From: CAYOLL01 sp964404765 [NCBI: uncultured Gemmatimonadota bacterium]
Lineage (GTDB): Bacteria > 4572-55
Length of the DNA stretch: 8,890 nucleotides
NCBI GenBank assembly: GCA_964404765.1
Contig: CAYOLL010000224.1
Coordinates: 1 to 8,890 of the forward strand
Direction of reading: 5' to 3'
In this document: one piece after another, positions 1-6,233 of the stretch
Layout: every line of letters begins with the position of its first letter
How positions within the stretch are numbered: the stretch's first letter is position 1
Notes under the pieces: model-generated
What the model saw: the letters and a program-made list of their open reading frames with translations, nothing else
What the model was told of the DNA's origin: nothing
Database searches by the model: none
Made by a program: the position numbers and the translations under genes

Positions 1-11
1 AGGCAAACAAG

Positions 12-36
12 ATGCCGGATAAGAGCATTCCGGCAT
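12..36. repeat. Inverted repeat, 8-bp perfect stem
   Basis: The arms ATGCCGGA (12-19) and TCCGGCAT (29-36) are perfect reverse complements around a 9-nt loop. No T-run follows, so a terminator is not well supported. The right arm with its flank (CATTCCGGCATGAC) resembles the CATTCCGGTGTCG of the palindrome at 7545-7566, so it may belong to a dispersed palindromic repeat family. That relation is an inference from short similarity only. Confidence 0.5.
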
Positions 37-101
37 GACAGTGTTCTAAAGGTTGCTGACTAGTACACAATCTTGAAAATATTGACTCTCGCGCCAAGTA
101 T

Positions 102-116
102 AACCTTCGCAAGGTT
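102..116. repeat. Short inverted repeat upstream of the DinB gene
   Basis: AACCTT and AAGGTT are perfect 6-bp arms around CGC. It lies about 70 bp upstream of the DinB-like start and could be a small operator or RNA hairpin. TTGACT (82-87) and TATAAC (99-104) lie nearby but only 11 bp apart, too close for a standard sigma-70 promoter, so I do not call one. Otherwise I see nothing defined in 1-175. Confidence 0.3.
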
Positions 117-175
117 TGCTTTACCAGGACTTATTGAGCGGATACTAAAATATGACCGCGTTAAAAATCACGAAA

Positions 176-182
176 GAGGGAG
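176..182 (+). promoter_or_regulatory. Ribosome binding site deciding the DinB start
   Basis: GAGGGAG lies 5 nt before the ATG at 188. The in-frame ATG at 152 has no comparable site, so translation most likely begins at 188. Confidence 0.7.
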
Positions 183-187
183 AAAAA

Positions 188-724
188 ATGAGCGTACCGG
201 AAAATTTTAACCTGGCGGACAGCGTGGCTTTGCTGCGCCGGACGCCGGCTGTTTTGGAAGCGCTGCTGACCGATTTGCCCGATGTCTGGCAAATCGCCGA
301 CGAAGGTCGGGACACCTGGAATGCCCGCGATGTGCTGGGCCACCTCATTCACGCTGAGGAGACGGATTGGATTCCGCGCGTTCGCCATATTCTGGAATAC
401 GGCGAAGCGCAGCCTTTTCCGCCGTTTGACCGCCTGGCTCAATTTGAGCGCTTTGGCGGATTTGACACGCCGACGTTGCTCAGGCTTTTTCGACAAAGGC
501 GCGTGGAAAGTCTGGTTGCTTTAGCGGAACTGAATTTGACCCCGGCGCAACTGGAACTAACCGGCGCGCACCCGGCCTTGGGGCGCGTGACAATGACGCA
601 ATTACTGGCCACCTGGACGGTTCACGACTTGACCCACATTGCCCAAATTGTCCGCGTGATGGCCAAACGCTACGTCATTGACGTTGGCCCGTGGAAAGCG
701 TATCTCTCAATTTTAACAAAATAA
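188..724 (+). CDS. DinB-like (DinB_2) metal-binding four-helix protein
   Basis: This 178-residue cytoplasmic protein belongs to the DinB/YfiT-like putative metalloenzyme superfamily, whose members are four-helix bundles that coordinate a divalent metal through three histidines; some act as thiol-dependent transferases, but most have no known substrate. Visible support is the GHLIHAEE motif (residues 51-58, ligand probably H52) and the C-terminal HDLTHIAQ motif (146-153, ligands H146 and H150), in the family's usual spacing and length. The WNARDVLGH stretch and the ending GPWKAYLSIL are also typical. No signal peptide or membrane segment is seen. The start at 188 is preferred over 152 because of the GAGGGAG site. 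The last two codons and the stop lie inside the first copy of the 46-bp repeat that follows. The physiological reaction cannot be deduced, and the old name (DNA-damage inducible) should not be read as a function. Confidence 0.88.
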   Translation: MSVPENFNLADSVALLRRTPAVLEALLTDLPDVWQIADEGRDTWNARDVLGHLIHAEETDWIPRVRHILEYGEAQPFPPFDRLAQFERFGGFDTPTLLRLFRQRRVESLVALAELNLTPAQLELTGAHPALGRVTMTQLLATWTVHDLTHIAQIVRVMAKRYVIDVGPWKAYLSILTK

Positions 725-900
725 CGCTGGAGTAGCAAACTTCAGTTTGCAAGTCAAACAGGCAAAATAACGCCGGAGTAGCAAACTTCAGTTTGCAAGT
801 CAAACAGGCAAAATAACGCTGGAGTAGCAAACTTCAGTTTGCAAGTCAAGCAGGCAAAATAACACTGGAGTAGCAAACTTCAGTTTGCAAGTCAGGCAAA
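717..900. repeat. 46-bp tandem repeat, four copies
   Basis: Copies begin at 721, 767, 813 and 859, exactly 46 bp apart. The first three are nearly identical (differences such as GCTGG/GCCGG and AAACAGG/AAGCAGG); the fourth, 859-900, lacks four bases (AAAC). Similarity of copy 1 extends back to 717, inside the DinB gene. Each unit carries the near-perfect palindrome GCAAACT-TC-AGTTTGC preceded by GGAGTA. No open reading frame of note crosses the block. It resembles intergenic palindromic or REP-like repeats rather than a CRISPR: there is no variable spacer between the copies. Confidence 0.92.
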
Positions 901-918
901 CTAAAGTTTGCTACTCCA
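866..918. repeat. Large hairpin made by a direct and an inverted repeat copy
   Basis: Positions 866-888 and 896-918 are reverse complementary over 23 bp with one mismatch (881 against 903), separated by a 7-nt loop. The left arm is the core of the fourth 46-bp unit and the right arm is an inverted copy of the same core. Transcribed, it would form a stable stem about 45 nt before the GTG of the epimerase gene. There is no T-run, so an attenuator or RNA-stabilising role is only a possibility. Confidence 0.8.
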
Positions 919-950
919 ACATGTCAAACTAAAATTTGCAGCTCCCAACA
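895..950. repeat. Two inverted, diverged repeat copies in tandem
   Basis: Segments 895-922 and 923-950 are related to one another (GCAAACTAAAGTTTGC against TCAAACTAAAATTTGC, then CTACTCCAACA against CAGCTCCCAACA) and are inverted relative to the 46-bp units upstream. The second copy is the more degraded and ends immediately before the ribosome binding site of the next gene. Confidence 0.75.
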
Positions 951-951
951 T

Positions 952-956
952 GGAGG
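952..956 (+). promoter_or_regulatory. Ribosome binding site for the GTG-started epimerase
   Basis: GGAGG lies 6 nt before the GTG at 963 and supports this non-ATG start. CTCC at 942-945 could pair with GGAG at 952-955 across a 6-nt loop and partly mask the site; this is a possibility only. Confidence 0.75.
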
Positions 957-962
957 TAACGA

Positions 963-1955
963 GTGAAAATTCTGATTATCGGCGGCACTATTTTTGTCGG
1001 TCGTCATTTGGTGGAAGTGGCCCGCAGACGCGGGCACGAAATTACGCTGTTCAATCGCGGACAGCACAATGCGGATTTGTATCCGGATATCGAAAAACTG
1101 CGCGGCGACCGCAAGACCGATTTGTCCGCCCTGAAAGACCGGCGCTGGGACGCGGTGATTGACACCTGCGGTTATGTCCCCCGCGTCGTGCGCGCATCCG
1201 CCGAAGCTTTGCAGGACGCGGTCAATCTCTACGTGTTTATTTCCAGCGTGTCGGTTTATCAGGAGTTTCCCGGCCAAACGACCTTGGACGAAACATCACC
1301 GGTCGGCGTTTTGACCGATCCGACAACGGAAGAAGTGACCGGCGAAAGCTACGGGCCGCTCAAAGCATTGTGCGAACAAACTGTCAGCGAAGTCTTCCCC
1401 GGCCGCGATCTGAATATCCGTCCCGGCTTGATTGTCGGGCCGAATGATCCGACCGACCGCTTTACTTATTGGCCGGTGCGCGTCGCGCGCGGCGGCGCTG
1501 TACTGGCCCCGGGCAGGCCGAGCGAAAAGCTCCAGTTTATTGACGTGCGCGATTTGGCCGAATGGACCATCCGTTTGATCGAAGAAAACCGCACCGGCGT
1601 TTTTAATGCGGCCGGCCCCGTCCCGCCGATCAGCACGAGCGAGTTGCTGGAAATTTGCCGAACCGTCAGCGGCAGCGACGCCGTTTTTCATTGGGCGGAT
1701 AAGGACTTTTTGGCGGAACAGAACGTCAGTCCGTGGCAGGATATGCCGGTGTGGATTCCCGATACCAACGATATTGTCAATCTGGAAAAAGCCGTTCGCT
1801 TTGGATTACAGACCCGCCCGGTGGCCGAAACCGTGGCCGACACCCTGGCCTGGGCGCGAACCCGCCCGGCGGATCACAAAATGCGCGCCGGACTCGATCC
1901 GCAACGCGAGCAGGAAGTTCTAACCGAACTGGTCGCAAAACTGGCCGTAAATTAA
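963..1955 (+). CDS. Atypical NAD(P)-dependent epimerase/dehydratase (extended SDR-like)
   Basis: This 330-residue cytoplasmic oxidoreductase has a Rossmann fold at its N-terminus. The nucleotide motif is GGTIFVG (7-13), i.e. GGxxxxG instead of the usual GxxGxxG, which is the hallmark of the atypical SDR_a1-type subgroup that includes proteins labelled epimerase, isoflavone-reductase-like or CSP41-like. The active-site elements are present: FISSVSVY (92-99) supplies the Ser, and YGPLK (130-134) the Tyr/Lys pair. RPGLIVGPND (153-162) and QFIDVRDLAEW (191-201) are typical of extended SDRs, and the C-terminus (TLAWARTRP) matches the family ending, so the gene looks intact. It starts with GTG after a good GGAGG. 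The substrate is unknown; a nucleotide sugar or similar small molecule is likely. No neighbour clearly belongs to the same pathway, and the repeat block separates it from the DinB gene. Confidence 0.9.
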   Translation: MKILIIGGTIFVGRHLVEVARRRGHEITLFNRGQHNADLYPDIEKLRGDRKTDLSALKDRRWDAVIDTCGYVPRVVRASAEALQDAVNLYVFISSVSVYQEFPGQTTLDETSPVGVLTDPTTEEVTGESYGPLKALCEQTVSEVFPGRDLNIRPGLIVGPNDPTDRFTYWPVRVARGGAVLAPGRPSEKLQFIDVRDLAEWTIRLIEENRTGVFNAAGPVPPISTSELLEICRTVSGSDAVFHWADKDFLAEQNVSPWQDMPVWIPDTNDIVNLEKAVRFGLQTRPVAETVADTLAWARTRPADHKMRAGLDPQREQEVLTELVAKLAVN

Positions 1956-2079
1956 CTCATGGCAAGCAAAGGGAAACCTATAAAATTTTCTGTTGTTTTC
2001 TACCGTATCGCGCTGAATATGGCGCTAACTAATTTCCGGCAAGTCAAAGCGAAGAACTTTCGCGGATAATCCTAATTTT

Positions 2080-2084
2080 GGAGG
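2080..2084 (+). promoter_or_regulatory. Ribosome binding site deciding the first S41 start
   Basis: GGAGG lies 8 nt before the ATG at 2093. The reading frame is open from a TTG at 2078, but that codon overlaps this site, so ATG 2093 is the start. Upstream, 1956-2079 holds only a weak promoter-like pair (TTGTTT 1993-1998, GAATAT 2015-2020) and no terminator I can see. Confidence 0.75.
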
Positions 2085-2092
2085 TCTACAAA

Positions 2093-3139
2093 ATGATTAA
2101 TTACAAAAAGTTTCTGCATTCACTTCTCGGCGTCTATTTCGCCTTTTCACTAAGCAATTCAACCGTATTTTCCCAGCACAGTGCGCCCACGGACTCCTTG
2201 GATTTTACTGATACAGCAAAGGCCATAACAAGCACGATGCGCTCCTATATTTACGATACCCACATTTTAATGACTCCTCAATACAAAGACGTCGAACAGC
2301 AGGTTGAACAGTTGGCTACACGCGCCAAAACTCGGGAAGAATTTGTTTCTGGGTTCAATAATATCTGGCAGCAAGGCCCGTTTTCGCATGTCCGGCTGGA
2401 TATTGCCCGGCAAAGCGCCGAGCAATTGGCCAATTACCTGGACGGCATGAATGTGGGCGGCAGTGGCGCGCTACTGACCTGGCAAGACGATGTTGCCATA
2501 TTGACGGTTAATACGATGATGGGTCAGGATACGATTGAGCAAATAAACGCGGCGTATCAAACGATCCACGAGCGGAAAGCAAAGGCGCTGATTATTGATC
2601 AGCGCCACAACGAGGGCGGGGCTTTTGCCGTCAGACCTCTGGTTAGTCATATTATTGCGGCAAATTTGGATGCCGGTGTATTCCTGTCGCAAAAATGGAC
2701 CCAGCAAAACAGTGGCACGCCATCCTCGGAAATCATCCAGGCTGCAAAGCCCTGGCAAGGTTGGTCTATCAAATCATTCTGGCAGGATGTCCAAAACGAC
2801 AGCGTTACCCGTATCATGTTTGAGCCAATGACCCCGCACTTTGAAGGCCAGGTTTATGTGCTGACCAGCCAACGAACTGCCAGCGCCGCAGAGCTGGCCA
2901 CCGACGCATTGTTAGCCTCCGGACGCGCCGTTATTGTTGGCGAAAAAACCGCCGGAAAAATGCTGTCTCAAAAAATGTATGATCTGCCCCAGGGTTTGCA
3001 GCTTTCCCTCCCGATTGCCGATTACTATGCAACCCGTTCCGGCCGTATCGAAGGGACCGGAGTCGCACCTACAGTCGTGATTGAAGCATCAAAAGCCCTG
3101 GATAAGGCTCTGGAGTTGGCCAAAGTCGGACAAAAATAA
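2093..3139 (+). CDS. Exported S41 family peptidase, CtpA-like Ser/Lys type
   Basis: This 348-residue predicted serine peptidase has a positively charged, hydrophobic N-terminus that reads as a signal peptide (roughly residues 1-28, ending VFSQ), so it should act in the periplasm or outside. An N-terminal helical region (about 35-105) is followed by the S41 catalytic domain (about 120-335). Motifs seen are IIDQRHNEGG (167-176), the family's D-x-R-x-N-x-GG signature; TSQRTASAAE with the presumed nucleophile S264; and GEKTAGK with K289, exactly 25 residues after the Ser, as in tail-specific proteases (E. coli Prc S430/K455). GTGVAPT follows, as usual. No PDZ domain is recognisable, so it differs from classical CtpA/Prc processing proteases. 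The target is unknown. It precedes an acetamidase remnant and a second, divergent S41 gene. Confidence 0.88.
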   Translation: MINYKKFLHSLLGVYFAFSLSNSTVFSQHSAPTDSLDFTDTAKAITSTMRSYIYDTHILMTPQYKDVEQQVEQLATRAKTREEFVSGFNNIWQQGPFSHVRLDIARQSAEQLANYLDGMNVGGSGALLTWQDDVAILTVNTMMGQDTIEQINAAYQTIHERKAKALIIDQRHNEGGAFAVRPLVSHIIAANLDAGVFLSQKWTQQNSGTPSSEIIQAAKPWQGWSIKSFWQDVQNDSVTRIMFEPMTPHFEGQVYVLTSQRTASAAELATDALLASGRAVIVGEKTAGKMLSQKMYDLPQGLQLSLPIADYYATRSGRIEGTGVAPTVVIEASKALDKALELAKVGQK

Positions 3140-3191
3140 TGCTAATTGGCTGTTTCTATTTTGTGCAAAACATGGTGAAAAGATCATTAGA

Positions 3192-3440
3192 ATGCATACC
3201 ATCGAACCAAACCCAAAAACACTGCACGGCCATTTTTCTCGCGACTTGCTGCCTATTTTGACGATCAATTCCGGCGAGACCGTGCGCTATCGGACGCTTG
3301 ATGCGGCCTGGTGCTTGTTTGATCATCCCGATCCGTTCAGCAAACCGGCCAAGTTTCCCCACGACCGGGAACGCGATCCCGGCCATGCCCTGTGCGGTCC
3401 GATTTACATCAACGGGGCCAAAGCGGACATGATGTGCTGA
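3192..3440 (+). pseudogene. N-terminal remnant of an acetamidase/formamidase
   Basis: The 82-codon reading frame starts MHTIEPNPKTLHGHFSRD, continues LPILTINSGETVRYRTLDA and reaches GHALCGPIYINGAK before ending in a stop. These segments match, from memory of the family, the start of FmdA/AmdA-type acetamidase/formamidase proteins, which hydrolyse short amides to ammonia and the acid and are normally about 300 residues or more. Roughly the last two thirds are missing: neither of the other two forward frames after 3440 continues with recognisable family sequence, and the next gene begins at 3504. The metal and active-site residues of the rest of the enzyme are therefore absent and no amidase activity is expected. 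The upstream ribosome binding site is weak. The most likely history is a deletion or rearrangement between the two S41 genes. A short stand-alone protein is possible but less likely. Confidence 0.8.
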
Positions 3441-3493
3441 ATGGTTATAAGCCAATTTATTAATCAATTGTTAAACGCAAAACCTTTAAAAAT

Positions 3494-3498
3494 GGAGG
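3494..3498 (+). promoter_or_regulatory. Ribosome binding site deciding the second S41 start
   Basis: GGAGG lies 5 nt before ATG 3504. The in-frame ATGs at 3441 (directly after the amidase stop) and 3492 (overlapping this site) are rejected, and only the 3504 start puts the signal peptide at the very N-terminus. Confidence 0.78.
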
Positions 3499-3503
3499 AT
3501 GTC

Positions 3504-4829
3504 ATGAATCGTATCTTTAAATTGACCTTATGGATCGGAGGATTTATCCTTATGACCGACACAAGCAATGCCCAACCTGGCACAAGCGCACCCGTTAGCG
3601 CCGGGCAAAAAGCAACATTGATCAACAGCGTCTGCGTCCATCTAAAAAATATGTATGTCTTTCCCGACAAAGGGGAGCAGGTGGCCACCTTGCTACAGGA
3701 TCGGCTAAAAAAAGGCGATTATGACAACATCGCCACAGCCGACGCTTTTAGCGAGGCTGTTACAAAGGATATGCAATCCATCAGCCATGACGGACATTTG
3801 AACATTAACTATATTCCGCAGATGGCTCGTCAGCTCCAACTAAGCCGGAAGGAAAGCGAAGCCGACCGGAAAATGGCCGATAGTCTGTTTGCGGTTCAGG
3901 AACGTCACCGGAATTTTGGCTTTGATAAAGTGGAGCGGCTGAGCGGTAATATCGGTTATCTTAATCTGCTGGGCTTTGCCACTATGACGCCGGAAGCGGG
4001 TCAGGTGGCGGCGGGCGCGATGGCTTTTTTAGCCAATTCGGATGCAATTATTATTGATTTACAGCAGAATGGCGGCGGCGATCCGACAATGATTCAATTT
4101 TTGACCAGCTATTTTTTCGATAGCAAACCGGTGCATTTGAATGATTTTTACACCCGGACGGGCGGTGAGCAGTTAGATCAATCCTGGACGCTGTCGTATG
4201 TGCCGGGCAAGCGGTTGCCCCACACGCCGCTTTTTGTGTTGACCAGCCGCTTTTCTTTTTCGGCCGCGGAAGAGTTTGTCTATAATCTTAAAAATCTGAA
4301 GCGGGCAACGCTTGTTGGCGAGACGACCGGCGGCGGCGCGAACAATAACGAGCTTTTGCCGTTGGACGAAAACTTTGTTTTGTCTATTTCCTATGGCCGG
4401 GCGATCAGCCCTATCACCAAAACCAATTGGGAAGGTGTCGGCGTTGAGCCCGACGTGAAGACGCCGCAGGAAATGGCGCTCATTACCGCCCAACGCCTGG
4501 CGCTGGAGAAGTTGCGTGAAACGAGCAGCGACACCGCCGAATTGGATTGGTGGCTGACCGACCTGCGGGCCAGAGAAAAACGACTGACCGTCGCCCCGGA
4601 TCGTCTGAAAAAATATGTCGGCATGTATCGGGATCGCGAAGTGACCCTGGAAAACGGCGTGCTTTATTCGACAAGGCGCAATCTGAAAAGGACGCTGACG
4701 CCGTTGAGCGAAACGCTGTTTGCGATTGAGGGCGGGGCCCCGGCCCGACTGGATTTTGCCGCCGACGGGCGGGAGGTTACGACGCTTTATTTAGACGGAC
4801 GGCGCGAGACCACACCGCGGAACAAATAA
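3504..4829 (+). CDS. Exported S41 family peptidase, IRBP-like type
   Basis: This 441-residue protein begins with a signal peptide (about 1-24, MNRIFKLTLWIGGF ... SNAQ) and is likely periplasmic or secreted. Residues about 35-100 form the helical N-terminal domain found before IRBP-like S41 domains and end in SHDGHL (94-99). The catalytic domain (about 145-325) shows IIIDLQQNGGGDP (182-194), TSRFSFSAAEE with presumed nucleophile S253, and GETTGGGANNNE (272-283). The position 25 residues after the Ser is G278, not the Lys seen in CtpA-type enzymes and in the neighbour at 2093-3139; this Gly-rich form is normal for the IRBP/tricorn-like branch. A small C-terminal domain (about 372-441, YVGMYRDREVTLENG...) resembles the beta-rich tails (DUF3471-like) often appended to such peptidases. 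Substrate unknown. It is probably the last gene before the hairpin at 4853-4885. Confidence 0.9.
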   Translation: MNRIFKLTLWIGGFILMTDTSNAQPGTSAPVSAGQKATLINSVCVHLKNMYVFPDKGEQVATLLQDRLKKGDYDNIATADAFSEAVTKDMQSISHDGHLNINYIPQMARQLQLSRKESEADRKMADSLFAVQERHRNFGFDKVERLSGNIGYLNLLGFATMTPEAGQVAAGAMAFLANSDAIIIDLQQNGGGDPTMIQFLTSYFFDSKPVHLNDFYTRTGGEQLDQSWTLSYVPGKRLPHTPLFVLTSRFSFSAAEEFVYNLKNLKRATLVGETTGGGANNNELLPLDENFVLSISYGRAISPITKTNWEGVGVEPDVKTPQEMALITAQRLALEKLRETSSDTAELDWWLTDLRAREKRLTVAPDRLKKYVGMYRDREVTLENGVLYSTRRNLKRTLTPLSETLFAIEGGAPARLDFAADGREVTTLYLDGRRETTPRNK

Positions 4830-4852
4830 TCATTCTTGACGATTTTTCAAAT

Positions 4853-4885
4853 AGAAGGATGCCGTCGTAAAGACGGCATCCTTCT
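4853..4885. terminator. Strong hairpin, probable rho-independent terminator
   Basis: A perfect 14-bp stem with arm AGAAGGATGCCGTC (4853-4866) and its complement (4872-4885) closes a 5-nt loop, GTAAA. It lies 24 bp after the second S41 stop. The downstream tail TTAATTAAT is only moderately T-rich. On the opposite strand the stem is followed by TATTTGAAAAATC, also not an ideal U-run. Termination is likely but not certain, and the stem could instead be a dispersed palindromic repeat. Confidence 0.68.
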
Positions 4886-4957
4886 TAATTAATAGAGAAC
4901 GCTTACCCCGGCAACCCCTCCCGAAATCAACCGGATCCGCAAAAAAAATCCCTGCCC

Positions 4958-4997
4958 TTTGCATGCAAAACGTATAAGTTGGGATGTTGTACGTACA
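4958..4997. promoter_or_regulatory. Two perfect palindromes upstream of the glycosyltransferase operon
   Basis: TTTGCATGCAAA (4958-4969) and TGTACGTACA (4988-4997) are perfect palindromes with centres 29 bp apart, about 43-80 bp upstream of the GT9 start, in the only long non-coding stretch before that operon. They could be operators. Promoter-like pieces are close by (TATAAG 4973-4978, TTGAAA 5004-5009, TATAAC 5021-5026) but none of the pairs has normal spacing, so the promoter itself is unresolved. Confidence 0.3.
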
Positions 4998-5039
4998 CAC
5001 AAGTTGAAAACCTGCCCTATTATAACTGCGTAGAAAGAT

Positions 5040-6227
5040 ATGATCCCTTTCCATTTGGCCCGTTGGCTGGATCGTCGGCTTGGCCAGCCTGTTTGCGTGT
5101 TGATTGGTTTTTTGCGGCGCTTTCGTCGCCGCAAAACGCTTTCCGCCGGCCCGATTCGGAATGTCCTGGTTATCAAAATGTGGGGATTGGGCAGCATCGT
5201 TTTGGCCAGCCCGGTTTTTGCCCACTTGCGCCGCCATTATCCAACCGCACGAATTGCTTTTCTGACCCTGCGCCAAAATCAAGGCTTGTATGAAGGCCGA
5301 CCGGAATTGGACGACGTTCACTTCTTCGACATGACATCTTTTTACAACGCTCTTAACTCATTTTTTAAATTGACGTTATGGCTGTGGCGTGAGCAATTTG
5401 AGGTCATAATTGATCTGGAGTTCGGCTCACGGTTTACGGCCATCCTGACTTTTTTGAGCTTCAAAAGTCTGACGATTGGTTACGTTCCTGCCGGCAGCGG
5501 CAAGGATATTTTCGATATCACCATTCCCTACACCGAATCCATTCACATTACCCGCGTTTTTCTGCGGGCTATTGACGCTTTGGGGCTGCCGGTGGCGGAT
5601 GAAACGCTGCTGCCTTTACCGATCAGCGCCGCCGATCAAGACCAGGTGGCGCGGTTCTTGCAGGAGCAGGTCGGACGGGATTTTATTGTCCTCAATCCCA
5701 ACACCAGCGCCTTAGCTCTGGAACGGCTGTGGCCGCCGGAATACTTTGCCGATTTGGGCCAACAGCTTTTGGATCGCTTCCCCGACGTGAGCCTTGTTCT
5801 GATTGGCGGGCCGGAGGATCATACCCGCGTGGCGCATGTGCGCAGCCTTATAAAGTCATCTGATCGGGTGTTGCAGGCGGCGGGTCGCTTCTCGCTGCGT
5901 CAAACTGCCTATTTACTAAGCCGCGCCAGAGTATTTGTCTCCAATGATTCCGGCCCCCTGCATTTGGGCGTGGCAATGGGAGTGCCGTCGGTGGGGTTAT
6001 TTGGGCCGGAAACGCCGGTGCTCTACGGCCCGCGCGGCCCTCGTCATGCCGCGATTTCCTCCGGCGAAATCTGCAGCCCGTGCATCTCGGTGTATAATGA
6101 TAAAGTCGTCAATTGCCGCAAAGACGCTATTTGCATGAAACACATAACGGTCGCGCGCGTTTTGGCTGCCGTTTGTCAGCGCTTTTCAGCGTCAGTAGAA
6201 GAATGGAACGCAGATGCTTTTTCTTGA
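5040..6227 (+). CDS. Glycosyltransferase family 9 (heptosyltransferase-like)
   Basis: This 395-residue GT-B enzyme should act on the cytoplasmic face of the inner membrane and transfer a heptose or related sugar from a nucleotide donor to a lipid A core or other surface glycan. The basic and hydrophobic N-terminal extension (1-38) is of a kind common in non-enterobacterial GT9 proteins. The N-terminal Rossmann domain starts at IRNVLVIKMWGLGS (39-52). The C-terminal domain has FIVLNPNTSA (215-224), LVLIGGPED (252-260) and the family signature SNDSGPLHLGVAMGVPSVGLF (301-321), then FGPETPVLYGP and a conserved Cys cluster (C345, C348, C359, C365). The usual GxGD aspartate, the catalytic base in WaaC, is S52 here. 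ATG 5040 has a weak ribosome binding site. The next gene, a GT87 transferase, starts 6 bp after the stop, so the two are very likely co-transcribed. Confidence 0.92.
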   Translation: MIPFHLARWLDRRLGQPVCVLIGFLRRFRRRKTLSAGPIRNVLVIKMWGLGSIVLASPVFAHLRRHYPTARIAFLTLRQNQGLYEGRPELDDVHFFDMTSFYNALNSFFKLTLWLWREQFEVIIDLEFGSRFTAILTFLSFKSLTIGYVPAGSGKDIFDITIPYTESIHITRVFLRAIDALGLPVADETLLPLPISAADQDQVARFLQEQVGRDFIVLNPNTSALALERLWPPEYFADLGQQLLDRFPDVSLVLIGGPEDHTRVAHVRSLIKSSDRVLQAAGRFSLRQTAYLLSRARVFVSNDSGPLHLGVAMGVPSVGLFGPETPVLYGPRGPRHAAISSGEICSPCISVYNDKVVNCRKDAICMKHITVARVLAAVCQRFSASVEEWNADAFS

Positions 6228-6233
6228 ATTGCT

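Noticed and set aside
82-104. Promoter TTGACT / TATAAC before the DinB gene
   Set aside because: The spacing is only 11 bp; the alternative TTGAAA (73-78) gives 20 bp. Neither is acceptable for a standard sigma-70 promoter.
152-187. N-terminal extension of the DinB-like protein from ATG 152
   Set aside because: No ribosome binding site precedes ATG 152, while GAGGGAG lies at the right distance from ATG 188.
717-950. CRISPR array
   Set aside because: The 46-bp units are contiguous and near-identical with no variable spacers, and no cas gene is present.
3441-3503. Start of the second S41 peptidase at ATG 3441, directly after the amidase stop
   Set aside because: It would bury the signal peptide behind 21 extra residues, and GGAGG clearly points to ATG 3504.
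4951-4967. Sigma-54 type -24/-12 promoter around CCTGCCCTTTGCATGC
   Set aside because: The GG of the -24 element is missing, so the match is only to the TTGC half.
4830-5321. 163-residue reverse-strand frame across the GT9 leader
   Set aside because: It overlaps the GT9 coding sequence, runs through the terminator-like hairpin, and its sequence resembles no family I know.
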